From the NCBI GenBank assembly GCA_964532005.1, contig CAZHER010000006.1, positions 1 through 63,150 of the forward strand: a stretch of 63,150 bases of DNA. Direction: 5' to 3'. The translations under genes and the position numbers were made by a program. This DNA comes from CAYQEU01 sp964532005 (lineage in GTDB: Bacteria > Patescibacteriota > Doudnabacteria > UBA920). Under the pieces are notes generated by a model. The model was not told where the DNA came from. It did no database searches and was given only the letters and a program-made list of their open reading frames with translations. Below, in pieces: positions 27,087-34,903 of the stretch (its first letter is position 1; each line of letters opens with the position of its first letter).

Positions 27087-27115
27087 TTGACAATTTTATA
27101 ATAAAATGTTATAAT
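27087..27115 (+). promoter_or_regulatory. Perfect consensus promoter of orphan cassette 27167
   Basis: TTGACA (27087-27092), 17 bp, TATAAT (27110-27115). Leader of ~45 bases with a GACG/CGTC hairpin, then GGAGGG before ATG. Confidence 0.8.
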
Positions 27116-27166
27116 TATACGACGTGCTTATGCCGTCATAAACTGAACCTGAAGGAGGGTCTTGTT

Positions 27167-27817
27167 ATGTTTTTGAAAAAACAAACGATAGCAGACCTGC
27201 TTTTCGGGGTCCAAATCGTTTGTGCCGGTGTTTTTGGTGTAAGCCAGTTTGTAAGGATGCTTACCACTTCGCAAGGAGTGAGTATTACTTGGTTTGCATT
27301 CTGGCTGATGTTTTTGGTTGTAAACTTAGTGTTAGCTGTCCGCGCTCACAAAGCTCAACCAAGCCGCGTAACCGCTCAGACAATTGCCAGTTATTCAGCT
27401 TGGACAGTTGTTATCACAGCGGATTTGATCTTGATGGTCTCCAAAGGAAACGGAGAGTGGGACCACCGCGATTACCAAACAGTTCTGTATGCCGGCCTCG
27501 GAATAGCAGTAGTATTACTGATTGCTTGGTTTAAGAAACTTGAGTACTCAGATCCTATTGTAAGAGGTTGGCTTGCAGTTTTTTTCAAAGCTGTGCCACA
27601 GCTTATGCTGGCCTACAAAATCTATTCAGTAGGCGGCGCAGGGCTTTCCGGTGTTGCCGTAATAAACGGCCACATTACTATCATGACTCGTTTGGGTCAG
27701 CTCTGTTTCTCAATCAGAGAAGCAGGGTGGGACAGAAACCGGATTGGCTCCGCAATGAGCGAAATGGCAAATGAAACGAGCTGGATGGTCGCCACGATCG
27801 TTTGGTTCACAATCTAA
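27167..27817 (+). CDS. PQ-loop-like membrane protein (SD-led cassette gene)
   Basis: 216 residues, about six to seven helices in two halves. The first half (GVFGVSQFVRML...GVSITWFAFWLM) aligns by eye with the SemiSWEET-like protein at 55212 (shared GVSIT and spacing); the second half has a KAVPQLMLAYKI segment, the PQ motif. It is therefore probably a duplicated PQ-loop transporter, substrate unknown. Strong Shine-Dalgarno (GGAGGG), perfect promoter and private terminator set it apart from neighbouring genes. Confidence 0.7.
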   Translation: MFLKKQTIADLLFGVQIVCAGVFGVSQFVRMLTTSQGVSITWFAFWLMFLVVNLVLAVRAHKAQPSRVTAQTIASYSAWTVVITADLILMVSKGNGEWDHRDYQTVLYAGLGIAVVLLIAWFKKLEYSDPIVRGWLAVFFKAVPQLMLAYKIYSVGGAGLSGVAVINGHITIMTRLGQLCFSIREAGWDRNRIGSAMSEMANETSWMVATIVWFTI

Positions 27818-27853
27818 AGAGGCGCTAGTCGTTACGACAGCGTCTCTTAATTT
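27817..27853 (+). terminator. Terminator of cassette 27167
   Basis: AAGAGGCGCT/AGCGTCTCTT stem with an inner GTC/GAC, then AATTTTG; one G-T pair. Confidence 0.75.
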
Positions 27854-27871
27854 TGACTTTTTGCTCTAAAA

Positions 27872-29008
27872 CTATAATTCCTCATTCATCAAACGAATGA
27901 AGTCTTGCGAGAAGTAACGAGTGGGAACTAGAGGGGCAAACAAGTTCATAAGCCAGAACAATAAAGGGGATTTCAAGGTAGCCCATGTTTTCATTTTTCT
28001 CGTGACCCTTTGAGCGTTATAAACTCTTTTTCGCCTTTTTGTTTCATAACTCTGCAAGGCTTGAGGAATTTTTGATATGTCTCTAATTTGGGCAAGTTCA
28101 TACGAGAGTACATAAGCATCTTCCAGAGCCATTGAACCACCAAGTCCTGCAAAGGGTTCAAAGGCATGAGCAGCATCGCCTAATAGAACCACATTATCTT
28201 TTACCCATGAGTTCAGTTTTACTTCTTCTAGGTCAGTTGGTAATATGTCCTCATCTTTTAGTCCTTTCAGTATTTCTTTGGTCAGAGGAGAGTCTCTAAA
28301 GATTTCTTGAAGCCGTTCAATTCTTCCTGCAGTGTCGTCATGCTGTAAGTGGTCGACGGCACAACTAAACAGCGCCAGGCTTGAATTTCCGTCATCAAAA
28401 GTGTTTAGAAATTTTCCTGGCGACAGGTATTCGGTAACAGTATGGGTTTCGGATATTCGAGTTTTGGGAATTACAAACCAACAACGCCAATTAATATATT
28501 TTTCTATATTTTCAGAAAAATACATTTTTCTGATAGAGGAGTGCACCCCGTCTGCGCCCACTACTAAGTCAAAAGTTTGCTGGTTTCCATTATTTAGGGT
28601 TGCTTCAATTCCTGACCGGGTAGACTTTAGGTTGGTTACTGTGGTTTCCATATTAATTTTTGACTGATCCACTCCGCTCAGCAACCAATCATGCAGGTCT
28701 TTGCGGTGAAGGTGGCTATAGCCGAGACCATACTGAGTATAGAAATTGCTCAAGTCGTAAGTTTTCAGAGTCCGACCGGAAAAATTTTTTATGACCAATT
28801 GACGGTTTGGTACTATTGAACGATCAAAATTTTCACCCAACCCCAACTTATAGAGGATTGCCCTGCCATTGCTCCACATACCAAGAGAATAGCCATGTTT
28901 TGTCCAATTTTTTTCCCGCTCGATTAATACATAGTCTAAGCCAATTTTTTGCAAGAAAGATGCCAAGGCCAGCCCGCCAATCCCTCCGCCAACTATTAGT
29001 ATTTTCAT
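27872..29008 (-). CDS. FAD-dependent monooxygenase (UbiH/PHBH family)
   Basis: 378 residues from ATG 29008; the upstream GTG at 29023 overlaps the -10 box and is rejected. Class A flavin monooxygenase motifs are visible: GGGIGGLALASFL at the N-terminus, the DG motif VVGADGVHSSIR, and GDAAHAFEPFAGLGGSMALEDA. Such enzymes hydroxylate aromatic or polyketide-like substrates using NAD(P)H and O2; the substrate is unknown. It stands alone, convergent with the 27167 cassette. Confidence 0.88.
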   Translation of the reverse strand: MKILIVGGGIGGLALASFLQKIGLDYVLIEREKNWTKHGYSLGMWSNGRAILYKLGLGENFDRSIVPNRQLVIKNFSGRTLKTYDLSNFYTQYGLGYSHLHRKDLHDWLLSGVDQSKINMETTVTNLKSTRSGIEATLNNGNQQTFDLVVGADGVHSSIRKMYFSENIEKYINWRCWFVIPKTRISETHTVTEYLSPGKFLNTFDDGNSSLALFSCAVDHLQHDDTAGRIERLQEIFRDSPLTKEILKGLKDEDILPTDLEEVKLNSWVKDNVVLLGDAAHAFEPFAGLGGSMALEDAYVLSYELAQIRDISKIPQALQSYETKRRKRVYNAQRVTRKMKTWATLKSPLLFWLMNLFAPLVPTRYFSQDFIRLMNEEL

Positions 29009-29014
29009 ATTTTG

Positions 29015-29020
29015 ATTATA
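29015..29020 (-). promoter_or_regulatory. -10 element, leaderless monooxygenase gene
   Basis: TATAAT on the minus strand, six bases before ATG 29008. Confidence 0.6.
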
Positions 29021-29096
29021 CACTTGTGGTATGGCTTTTTAAAGAGGCTCGGAACGCCTTTTTAATGCTCTTCTAGTGGTCCTCTAGTGTATGAGG

Positions 29097-29135
29097 AACT
29101 AGTTGAACAGGTGGTTGAACTAGGGTTCAACTAGT
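29097..29135. repeat. 11-bp inverted repeat with a third overlapping copy
   Basis: ACTAGTTGAAC (29098-29108) is the exact reverse complement of GTTCAACTAGT (29125-29135); between them GTTGAACTAG (29114-29123) can pair with either arm in part, so alternative hairpins are possible. In gene-poor DNA next to a recombinase remnant. Confidence 0.7.
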
Positions 29136-29142
29136 ACAAGAG

Positions 29143-29170
29143 CTGGTATATCTAAGGTTATACCAGTTTT
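29143..29170 (+). terminator. Terminator-like hairpin
   Basis: CTGGTATA (29143-29150) and TATACCAG (29159-29166), 8-bp perfect stem, then TTTT. No obvious plus-strand gene precedes it apart from the repeat region. Confidence 0.45.
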
Positions 29171-29192
29171 GCTAACAAAAACCCTAATTTCA

Positions 29193-29408
29193 TTACTCTT
29201 TCTCTTTTTCCGTTAGAGGAGCGGCCCATATATTATGATCTGAGAAAAGTTCAGCAATTGTTTCTCTAGAATTCACAGTCCGTGCTTTTATTAATATATC
29301 TCTTAGGTTTCCTTTTCGTCTAAGGAAATCTACGTAATAGGCATTTACCGCGTATTTGTTTAGGCGGTTCATGTATAGTTGGGGTTTAAAATAAGTACGT
29401 GTATCCAT
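29193..29408 (-). CDS. Small hypothetical protein
   Basis: 71 residues from ATG 29408, which has a TATGCT -10 element six bases upstream (minus 29420-29415), the same geometry as other genes here. A longer start at 29456 runs through the promoter and a hairpin. Composition is basic then acidic at the C-terminus with aromatic residues; no signal or membrane segment, no family recognised. Confidence 0.5.
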   Translation of the reverse strand: MDTRTYFKPQLYMNRLNKYAVNAYYVDFLRRKGNLRDILIKARTVNSRETIAELFSDHNIWAAPLTEKEKE

Positions 29409-29471
29409 AAGTTGAGCATAACAAAAAATACCTGCAAGTAACAGGTGTTTTTTCAAATATTAATAACTATT

Positions 29472-29760
29472 GCTCTGTCTTTCAAACGAGACAAGATCAC
29501 CAGACTGCTTTCCAATCCAATTTGTTAAGGTCTATTCCAATTCAGTGGTGAACTCTATCAGGGAGATCACGAACCCATTGTCTTAAAACAGTTATTCGAT
29601 ACTGTTCAGAAAGTCCTCAAAGGCGAGTCCAGACCTCACAAACAACCTACAAACAAGCCCCAAGCCCTTTGTGGCTTGCTAGCTTGTGGTGAGTGCAATC
29701 GAGCGATTACTGCAGAAGTAAAGATAAAGACCCAACAGAATGGTAAAAATCTTAATATTT
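29472..29760 (+). pseudogene. Large serine recombinase remnant
   Basis: Conceptual translation in one frame gives a fragment of the recombinase domain and zinc ribbon of large serine recombinases: KITRLLSNPIC-stop-GLFQFSGELYQG, then DHEPIV, LFDTVQKVLKG, and GLLACGECNRAI. These match the conserved NPxYxG, GxHEPIV and GLLxCGxCG order. An in-frame TAA at 29526-29528 breaks the motif, the N-terminal catalytic domain is absent, and the C-terminus stops soon after the ribbon. It is a decayed internal fragment of a mobile-element integrase, directly followed by the promoter of cassette 29892. Confidence 0.85.
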
Positions 29761-29787
29761 GACTTTTTCTCCCATTTATGCTACAAT
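29759..29787 (+). promoter_or_regulatory. Promoter of orphan cassette 29892
   Basis: TTGACT (29759-29764), 17 bp, TACAAT (29782-29787). It begins at the last codon of the recombinase remnant. Leader of ~98 bases ends in AAGGAGG before ATG 29892. Confidence 0.75.
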
Positions 29788-29891
29788 CTTAAGCCTCCAT
29801 ATATTTTAGGAGATCCTCACACCTCGGGGCTAGGGGTAGATAGTTTGGGCGATCAAAAGTCTAAACTTTGTGGAAAAGGAGGAATTTTCCA

Positions 29892-30812
29892 ATGTCAGAC
29901 ATTAAAAGTGTTAAAGATATCAATGGCCATCATATCGAGGCCTTCGTTAACAAGCTGGGCGGAATTGAGAATTTTGTTCTTGGCTTGCGTCACGACTGCG
30001 ATTTGATTTTACAACCACGGTTTCCGAAATATTTTGACAAGAATGGTCATGGTATTCCTGAGAATCTCACGGCTACGGTTTGTGATTCTAATAAGGATTA
30101 CACACTGACTCAGCCTGATGTTCTATCGAACGTGTTTCTGGCCGGATGCTTCGTGCGAGCCAAAAACTACTTGGGCGACTACCTCGGGCGTGGTATGATC
30201 TCTTACGGCTCCTATCAGGAGCTTGTGAATATACAGGTGGCTAAGCTCAAAGCCGACGAATCCGTAGCTAACCTTCTGAAAGGAGTTTGGCTTCCCATCA
30301 TTATTCCGCCAATGGTGATCGACGATATTGGCAGGAGCGTTGAAACTATCGTTGAAGCCGCTGGCGCGTCATACAAGGATCAATACCAAAATCGTAAGTG
30401 GGAGAATGAGCTAAAGGGCAAGCTTGCTGGAAACGTGACAATCATTGAAGGCACTCGTCACGACCGGCTTATCTCACAGATCGCTGAAAACTCAGTTGTG
30501 GGGATTTACTTCCCAAATGCTTTACAGGGCTTTTCAGTGAATGCTCAACGGGAATTCGTTCAGCGGCTGCCGGAAGGGTTTTCTCTTACTGGGGCCATTG
30601 AGCCTTCGGTGGCACTGGCGATGTATCCCACTGTGCTGGCTCACGGCAACAAGACCCCTGTATACGACTGCTCAGCACTTCAATATAAGCCTACGTACGC
30701 CGAGCAGTCGTTCTACTTCGGGGCTAATGATGGCAGGCTGGAGTTCGACCACAAGGTCGGTCTCATCTTTGAGAACGGGACCCATTCCGGTGGCTTGCTC
30801 TTCGTTGGGTAG
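29892..30812 (+). CDS. Orphan soluble protein (SD-led cassette gene)
   Basis: 306 residues from ATG 29892, chosen because AAGGAGG lies just upstream; a longer in-frame start at 29868 would precede the ribosome site. No signal peptide or clear membrane helix. Mixed alpha/beta sequence with GIENFVLGLRHDCDLILQPR, an SNVFLAGCFVRAKNYL segment and a Gly/Asn-rich C-terminus; no motif recognised. By eye the GC content is higher than that of neighbours. Located between a recombinase remnant and tRNA-Glu, it looks horizontally acquired. Confidence 0.75.
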   Translation: MSDIKSVKDINGHHIEAFVNKLGGIENFVLGLRHDCDLILQPRFPKYFDKNGHGIPENLTATVCDSNKDYTLTQPDVLSNVFLAGCFVRAKNYLGDYLGRGMISYGSYQELVNIQVAKLKADESVANLLKGVWLPIIIPPMVIDDIGRSVETIVEAAGASYKDQYQNRKWENELKGKLAGNVTIIEGTRHDRLISQIAENSVVGIYFPNALQGFSVNAQREFVQRLPEGFSLTGAIEPSVALAMYPTVLAHGNKTPVYDCSALQYKPTYAEQSFYFGANDGRLEFDHKVGLIFENGTHSGGLLFVG

Positions 30813-30898
30813 TGAGGACTTTGGAATTTGGAGATTTGTTTTTGGATCTGGTCTTTTGCTTTTTGCCCTTGGTCTTTTCCCCAAAGCAATTTCTCAAG

Positions 30899-30934
30899 CG
30901 AGATACAATGAATTTTATTGTAGCTCGTTTTTTG
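30899..30934 (+). terminator. Terminator downstream of cassette 29892
   Basis: CGAGATACAAT and ATTGTAGCTCG form an 11-bp stem with one mismatch, followed by T7. It lies ~90 bases after the stop; I see no gene between. Confidence 0.7.
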
Positions 30935-31030
30935 TTATATTTTTGAGATTAGGTTAATGCACTGTCGTTCACGGATTACAGTCGCCGAAATCCTATACTA
31001 CTTCAATAAGTATTAGAGTTGGTAGTGTTA

Positions 31031-31105
31031 TGGTAGCGCCACGGGGAATCGAACCCCGGTTCCATGGATGAGAACCATGTGTCCTAACCACTAGACGATG
31101 GCGCC
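31031..31105 (-). tRNA. tRNA-Glu (CTC)
   Basis: Minus-strand cloverleaf with acceptor GGCGCCA/TGGCGCT, D-arm TCTAGTGGTTAGGA, anticodon stem CATGG/CCATG with loop TTCTCAT (anticodon CTC), T-arm GGTTCGATTCC and encoded CCA (complement of 31031-31033). Confidence 0.95.
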
Positions 31106-31180
31106 GCACTTAAAATTCCTGTATATTATAGCTATTTTAAGCAGTTCAATCAACCTGCTGGACAGCAAACACCTTTATGC

Positions 31181-31186
31181 TATACT
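31181..31186 (+). promoter_or_regulatory. -10 element of the small lipoprotein gene
   Basis: TATACT 19 bases before ATG 31206, giving a leader of about 12-13 bases. Confidence 0.45.
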
Positions 31187-31205
31187 ACAAATCCAGAATA
31201 CATAT

Positions 31206-31328
31206 ATGGCTAAATTTTTCTTAATTTTCATTACAATTGTTTTTCTTGCCGCTGGTTGTGGAGGGGTTACTTTAGAAAAAAACGAACCGACCGTACATCA
31301 GGATTCTTATGAACCATTACCAAAATAA
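31206..31328 (+). CDS. Small lipoprotein
   Basis: 40 residues. A hydrophobic signal (FFLIFITIVFL) ends in the lipobox LAAGC, predicting signal peptidase II cleavage before Cys18 and lipid attachment by Lgt, whose gene is at 35487. The mature part is ~23 residues, too short for an enzyme; similar tiny lipoproteins often act as entericidin-like or structural peptides. Own promoter and weak terminator. Confidence 0.7.
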   Translation: MAKFFLIFITIVFLAAGCGGVTLEKNEPTVHQDSYEPLPK

Positions 31329-31340
31329 ATAAAAATAAAT

Positions 31341-31360
31341 GCGCCCAAGAGCGCGTTTTT
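31341..31360 (+). terminator. Weak terminator after the small lipoprotein
   Basis: GCGC-CCAAGA-GCGC with T5 downstream. Confidence 0.5.
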
Positions 31361-31379
31361 AGTGCCAAATTGTCGGAGG

Positions 31380-31607
31380 AATGATAAAGCACAAACGATT
31401 TAAGTTTACAGGAATGTGTCTATCCCGCGGTTGCGAGCGGGGATAAACTGCGTGAGTTAGGCTCTAGTTAGCGGGGGTCAAAACAAAGTGGTTGGAAAGA
31501 CTGTCCGCCTTGTGTGGGGGAGGCTTGCCATGTTAATACAAGCCAACATTTCTGTAATAAGCACGGGCGCGCTCAATATGCTGATGAGCCGCCCGTTGTT
31601 TTTTTTA
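31380..31607 (+). ncRNA. Unassigned structured RNA ending in a strong terminator
   Basis: No credible frame exists here, but the plus strand folds well: a 12-bp closing stem TTACAGGAATGT (31406-31417) with ACATTTCTGTAA (31546-31557, one G-U); a hairpin TATCCCGC (31421-31428) with GCGGGGATA (31437-31445, one bulge); AACT/AGTT (31446-31458); GCCT/AGGC (31507-31524 region); GGCTTG/CAAGCC (31522-31543 region). It ends in a long hairpin with U tract. GC content is above the intergenic average. It does not match the 6S, SRP, tmRNA or RNase P consensus that I know. The 5' end is approximate; no clear promoter seen. Confidence 0.6.
31563..31607 (+). terminator. Terminator of the structured RNA
   Basis: ACGGGCG/CGCCCGT (31563-31569, 31590-31596) with inner GCTCA/TGAGC, then TGTTTTTTTT; it overlaps the stop codon of the convergent scpB. 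Confidence 0.85.
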
Positions 31608-32201
31608 TTCCTCGGTATTAAGATTTTCTTCTGAGAGCTCTTCGGGGTTTTGGTTTTCTTTCAAGGTTTCGTTGGCTTCGGGAGTTTCTGGGAGTTTGAT
31701 AGCTTTGGTCAAGCTTTCGAAATCTGGTAGATCCTCTATTGAGTTTAACCCTAAATGTTGCAAGAACTCAGTAGTCACCTGGTAAAGTGAGCCGCGGGCA
31801 TCGTGGGGGTTGGGTATTTTTTCTACCAGCCCTCTCATGAGCAAAGCCCGCAAGCTGTATTGAGAGTTAACCCCGCGAATTGCTTCTACTTCCGCTTTAG
31901 AGATAGGTTGTCTGTAGGCAATAATAGATAAAACTTCGACTGTAGCGTCAGTCAGTTTTTCTCTTAGATCCGCATTAAGGAAGGACTTTACAAGATCACT
32001 ATTTTCACTGTTGGTGGCCATTTGGTAGCTCCCATTGGCTTCTAAAATGACCACACCGCTCTCTCTGCGATCATTTACCAGTTCCGCAGCAGCTTGTCTT
32101 ATCTTTACTTCTGGTTCACCTGTAAACTTAGCCAGAGCTTTATACGACAAGGGCTTACTGGAAACAAAAAGCAGACTTTCAATTTTATGTTTGATATCCA
32201 T
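31605..32201 (-). CDS. scpB: Segregation and condensation protein B
   Basis: 198 residues. Tandem winged helices typical of ScpB (IESLLFVSSKPLSYKALAKFTG; VEVLSIIAYRQPISKAEVEAIRGV; GLVEKIPN...LYQVTTEFL) and an acidic C-terminal tail. ScpB binds ScpA and the SMC head to form the condensin that organises and segregates the chromosome. Start overlaps the scpA stop by one base (TAATG), implying translational coupling. Confidence 0.95.
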   Translation of the reverse strand: MDIKHKIESLLFVSSKPLSYKALAKFTGEPEVKIRQAAAELVNDRRESGVVILEANGSYQMATNSENSDLVKSFLNADLREKLTDATVEVLSIIAYRQPISKAEVEAIRGVNSQYSLRALLMRGLVEKIPNPHDARGSLYQVTTEFLQHLGLNSIEDLPDFESLTKAIKLPETPEANETLKENQNPEELSEENLNTEE

Positions 32202-32932
32202 TAGTTTTCTTCAATGCTAATTACTGCTGTTGGTTGGTATTTGCGAATTGTAATGTCAGTAAATAAGTCTTCTTGTTCAACAGATAATAATCTTTGCTTG
32301 GTTAGTTCCAATAAAGCTAGAAAAGTAATAATCACCTCGGGTTTGCTCTTGGCAGTTTTTAACAGGTCGTTAAGGTTTGTTTCTATTTTATCAGAAAGCA
32401 GTACTTGCAGTTCCTTTATTTTGTCTTGAATAGAAATTGCTTCTCGAATTTGGGCTTTCGGCAGGTTGTCCAGCTCTTTCAAAATTTGGACAATTCCACC
32501 TGCTGCCTTTTGCAGATCTGGCGGTGTTAATTCCGGATCAGGCAGAAAACTAATGCGCTCCGAAAATACCAATGTCCGAATGAAGCTTTGTTTCCTCTTG
32601 GCGTCCTGCGACTTTAACCATTTTGCGGTCTCTTTAAATTGTTGATACAAAATTAATCGTTGTGCCAAATCTTCGCCAGTTTCTTCTTCCAAGTTCTCTA
32701 CTTCTAGGCTCGGGAGTATGGCTTTTGACTTAATTACCAACAATTTGGCTGCAATGGATAAATAGTCTGCCAGGGCAGTGGCATCGACATTTTCCAGATC
32801 TTTGACGTACGACAAAAACTGCTCAGTCACTTCGGACAAAGCTAGCTCTGTAATATTAAGTTTTTGTTCCTGAATGAGGGAGAGCAATAAGTCTAGTGGC
32901 CCTTCAAACTGGTGGAGTTTTACTTGCTGCAT
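32201..32932 (-). CDS. scpA: Segregation and condensation protein A (kleisin)
   Basis: 243 residues. The N-terminal kleisin signature FEGPLDLLLSLIQEQKLNI and YLSIAAKLLVIKSKAILP are clear; the C-terminal winged helix (VIITFLALLELTKQRLLSVEQ) binds the SMC head. Operon aspS-scpA-scpB with a 16-bp gap to aspS. Confidence 0.96.
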   Translation of the reverse strand: MQQVKLHQFEGPLDLLLSLIQEQKLNITELALSEVTEQFLSYVKDLENVDATALADYLSIAAKLLVIKSKAILPSLEVENLEEETGEDLAQRLILYQQFKETAKWLKSQDAKRKQSFIRTLVFSERISFLPDPELTPPDLQKAAGGIVQILKELDNLPKAQIREAISIQDKIKELQVLLSDKIETNLNDLLKTAKSKPEVIITFLALLELTKQRLLSVEQEDLFTDITIRKYQPTAVISIEEN

Positions 32933-32948
32933 TAGCAGTTTTGTTTTT

Positions 32949-34736
32949 TTATTTCTTTTCTTCGGGCAGATCCAACTTTATGCTCAATTCTTTTAATTGA
33001 TAGTCGTCCACAGTGCTTGGTGCATTCATCATCACATCCTGGGCTGAACCATTTTTGGGAAAAGCAATTACTTCGCGAATGTTAGGTTCGTTTTCAAAGA
33101 GCATCAGCATTCGGTCTATTCCCGGAGCAAACCCTCCTGAAGGCGGTGCACCGAATTCGAAAGCGCGAATCATGGCCCCAAACTTGGAATCCACAGTTTC
33201 TTTGTTGATCCCAACTATATTAAAGGCTTTGTACATGATATCGGGGTTGAAATTCCGAATGGCACCCGATGAAAGCTCCAGTCCATTGGCAATAATGTCA
33301 TATTGGTCAGCAAGAATTTCCAAGGGGTCTTGAGTTTCCAAAGCTTCCAGCCCGCCTTTGGGCATTGAGAATGGGTTGTGCATGAAGTCGATTTTCTTTT
33401 CCTTGGCATCATACTCATACAAAGGGAAGTCTGTAATCCAAGCCCAGGCCACAACATTTGGGTCTTTTAGATTGAATTTGTCACCCAGAACATCGCGCAA
33501 TTTACCAAGGACTTTGTTTACTATTGCTCTGTCGTCAGCGCCAAAAAATACAATGTCGCCCGTTTTTGCTCCCATTGTAGATTGAATAGCAGCCATTTCG
33601 GTTTCACTCATAAATTTGGCAATTGGGGATTTTGGACCTTCGTCGGAGTAGGTAATATAGGCCAATCCACCCGCACCTTCTTTTTTGGCAATTTCGGTGA
33701 GCTCATCTATTTGACCGCGGGACATTGTAGCGCCTCCTTCAAGACAAATAGCTTTAACACACCCACCGTTCTTTATTGCGTTGGCAAAAACCGTGAATTC
33801 TGTATTTTGTAGATACTCGGTTAATTCGGTCAGTTCCATACCATAGCGCAAGTCCGGACGATCGCTACCGTACTTTTCCATTGCTTCCTTAAATGGAATG
33901 CGGGGAAATATTTCGTCCTTCAACTTTTTATTGGCGAATTCTTTGGTCAATTTTACAAACAACGGCTCTAGTTCTTGAAACACAATTTCGCTTGTATCGG
34001 CAAAAGCAATTTCCAAGTCAAGCTGATAAAACTCCCCAGGGCTTCGGTCGGCACGGGGATCTTCATCGCGAAAACATGGGGCAATTTGAAAATATTTTGG
34101 CACCCCGCCAACCATGAGCAACTGCTTGAATTGCTGGGGAGCTTGGGGTAGGGCATAAAATTTTCCGGGATGAAGTCGGGAAGGAACCAGAAAGTCTCGC
34201 GCGCCTTCAGGAGAGGAGTTGGCTAATATCGGAGTATTTATTTCAATGAATTCGTGCTCGTCCATGTAATCACGGATCATCTTTATCATTAAGTGGCGGC
34301 GTTTTAGCATGCTTTGCATTTTGTCTCGGCGCAAGTCCAGGAATCTATACTTCAAACGAATTTCTTCGTTAACTTCATCTGTGGCGTGGTTGATCTGAAA
34401 GGGGAGAGCTTTGCTCTTATTGAGTACTGTAATTTCAGAAACAACGACTTCTACGGAACCGGTGGGGATGTTTGGGTTGACCAGCCCAGCATCGCGATTT
34501 TTTACGATTCCTTTTATTTGAACAACAAATTCGTCGCGCAAAGAGTTGGCAATGTCAAATACTGAACCAGCATCCGGATTTATGGTCAACTGAACAATTC
34601 CAGTATGGTCTCTCAAGTCAATAAAAATAAGACCGCCATGGTCTCTAGAGGAGGCTACCCAGCCGGACAGAGTAACTTCTTGTCCGACTTTGTCTAATGT
34701 TTCAATTGCTAGTGTTCTGCTTTGTTGGTGGGCCAT
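32949..34736 (-). CDS. aspS: Aspartyl-tRNA synthetase
   Basis: 595 residues, the bacterial type. OB-fold anticodon domain (~1-110; VTLSGWVASSRDHGGLIFIDLRD), class II catalytic core with motif 2 (FRDEDPRADRSPGEFYQLDLE), an inserted GAD domain in the middle, and motif 3 (GFAPGIDRMLMLF). It charges tRNA-Asp, and possibly tRNA-Asn if the organism lacks AsnRS. A minus-strand TATAAT (34784-34779) lies ~42 bases before the start. First gene of the scpAB operon. Confidence 0.97.
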   Translation of the reverse strand: MAHQQSRTLAIETLDKVGQEVTLSGWVASSRDHGGLIFIDLRDHTGIVQLTINPDAGSVFDIANSLRDEFVVQIKGIVKNRDAGLVNPNIPTGSVEVVVSEITVLNKSKALPFQINHATDEVNEEIRLKYRFLDLRRDKMQSMLKRRHLMIKMIRDYMDEHEFIEINTPILANSSPEGARDFLVPSRLHPGKFYALPQAPQQFKQLLMVGGVPKYFQIAPCFRDEDPRADRSPGEFYQLDLEIAFADTSEIVFQELEPLFVKLTKEFANKKLKDEIFPRIPFKEAMEKYGSDRPDLRYGMELTELTEYLQNTEFTVFANAIKNGGCVKAICLEGGATMSRGQIDELTEIAKKEGAGGLAYITYSDEGPKSPIAKFMSETEMAAIQSTMGAKTGDIVFFGADDRAIVNKVLGKLRDVLGDKFNLKDPNVVAWAWITDFPLYEYDAKEKKIDFMHNPFSMPKGGLEALETQDPLEILADQYDIIANGLELSSGAIRNFNPDIMYKAFNIVGINKETVDSKFGAMIRAFEFGAPPSGGFAPGIDRMLMLFENEPNIREVIAFPKNGSAQDVMMNAPSTVDDYQLKELSIKLDLPEEKK

Positions 34737-34890
34737 AAATACGAATAAATAAATAAAATAGTGTTTAAATCTTGCTGAATTATACCAAATTGCCTAAAAA
34801 TAAGCAAAAATCAAAGTTGTATATTATAACATATTCTATTAATTTTGTCAATAATTGAAATAGGGAAGAGGTGGTAAAAAAGCGATAGTG

Positions 34891-34896
34891 TATAAT
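34891..34896 (+). promoter_or_regulatory. -10 element, leaderless gene 34904
   Basis: TATAAT seven bases before ATG 34904. Confidence 0.55.
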
Positions 34897-34903
34897 TAAA
34901 GTT

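Noticed and set aside
29081..29140. CRISPR-like array from the repeated CTAGT words
   Set aside because: The repeats are inverted and overlapping, with no regular spacers and no cas genes in the window.
31381..31446. 21-codon frame starting at ATG 31381 with a GGAGG just before it
   Set aside because: The ribosome site is only two bases from ATG and the frame covers a strong RNA hairpin; better explained as structured RNA.
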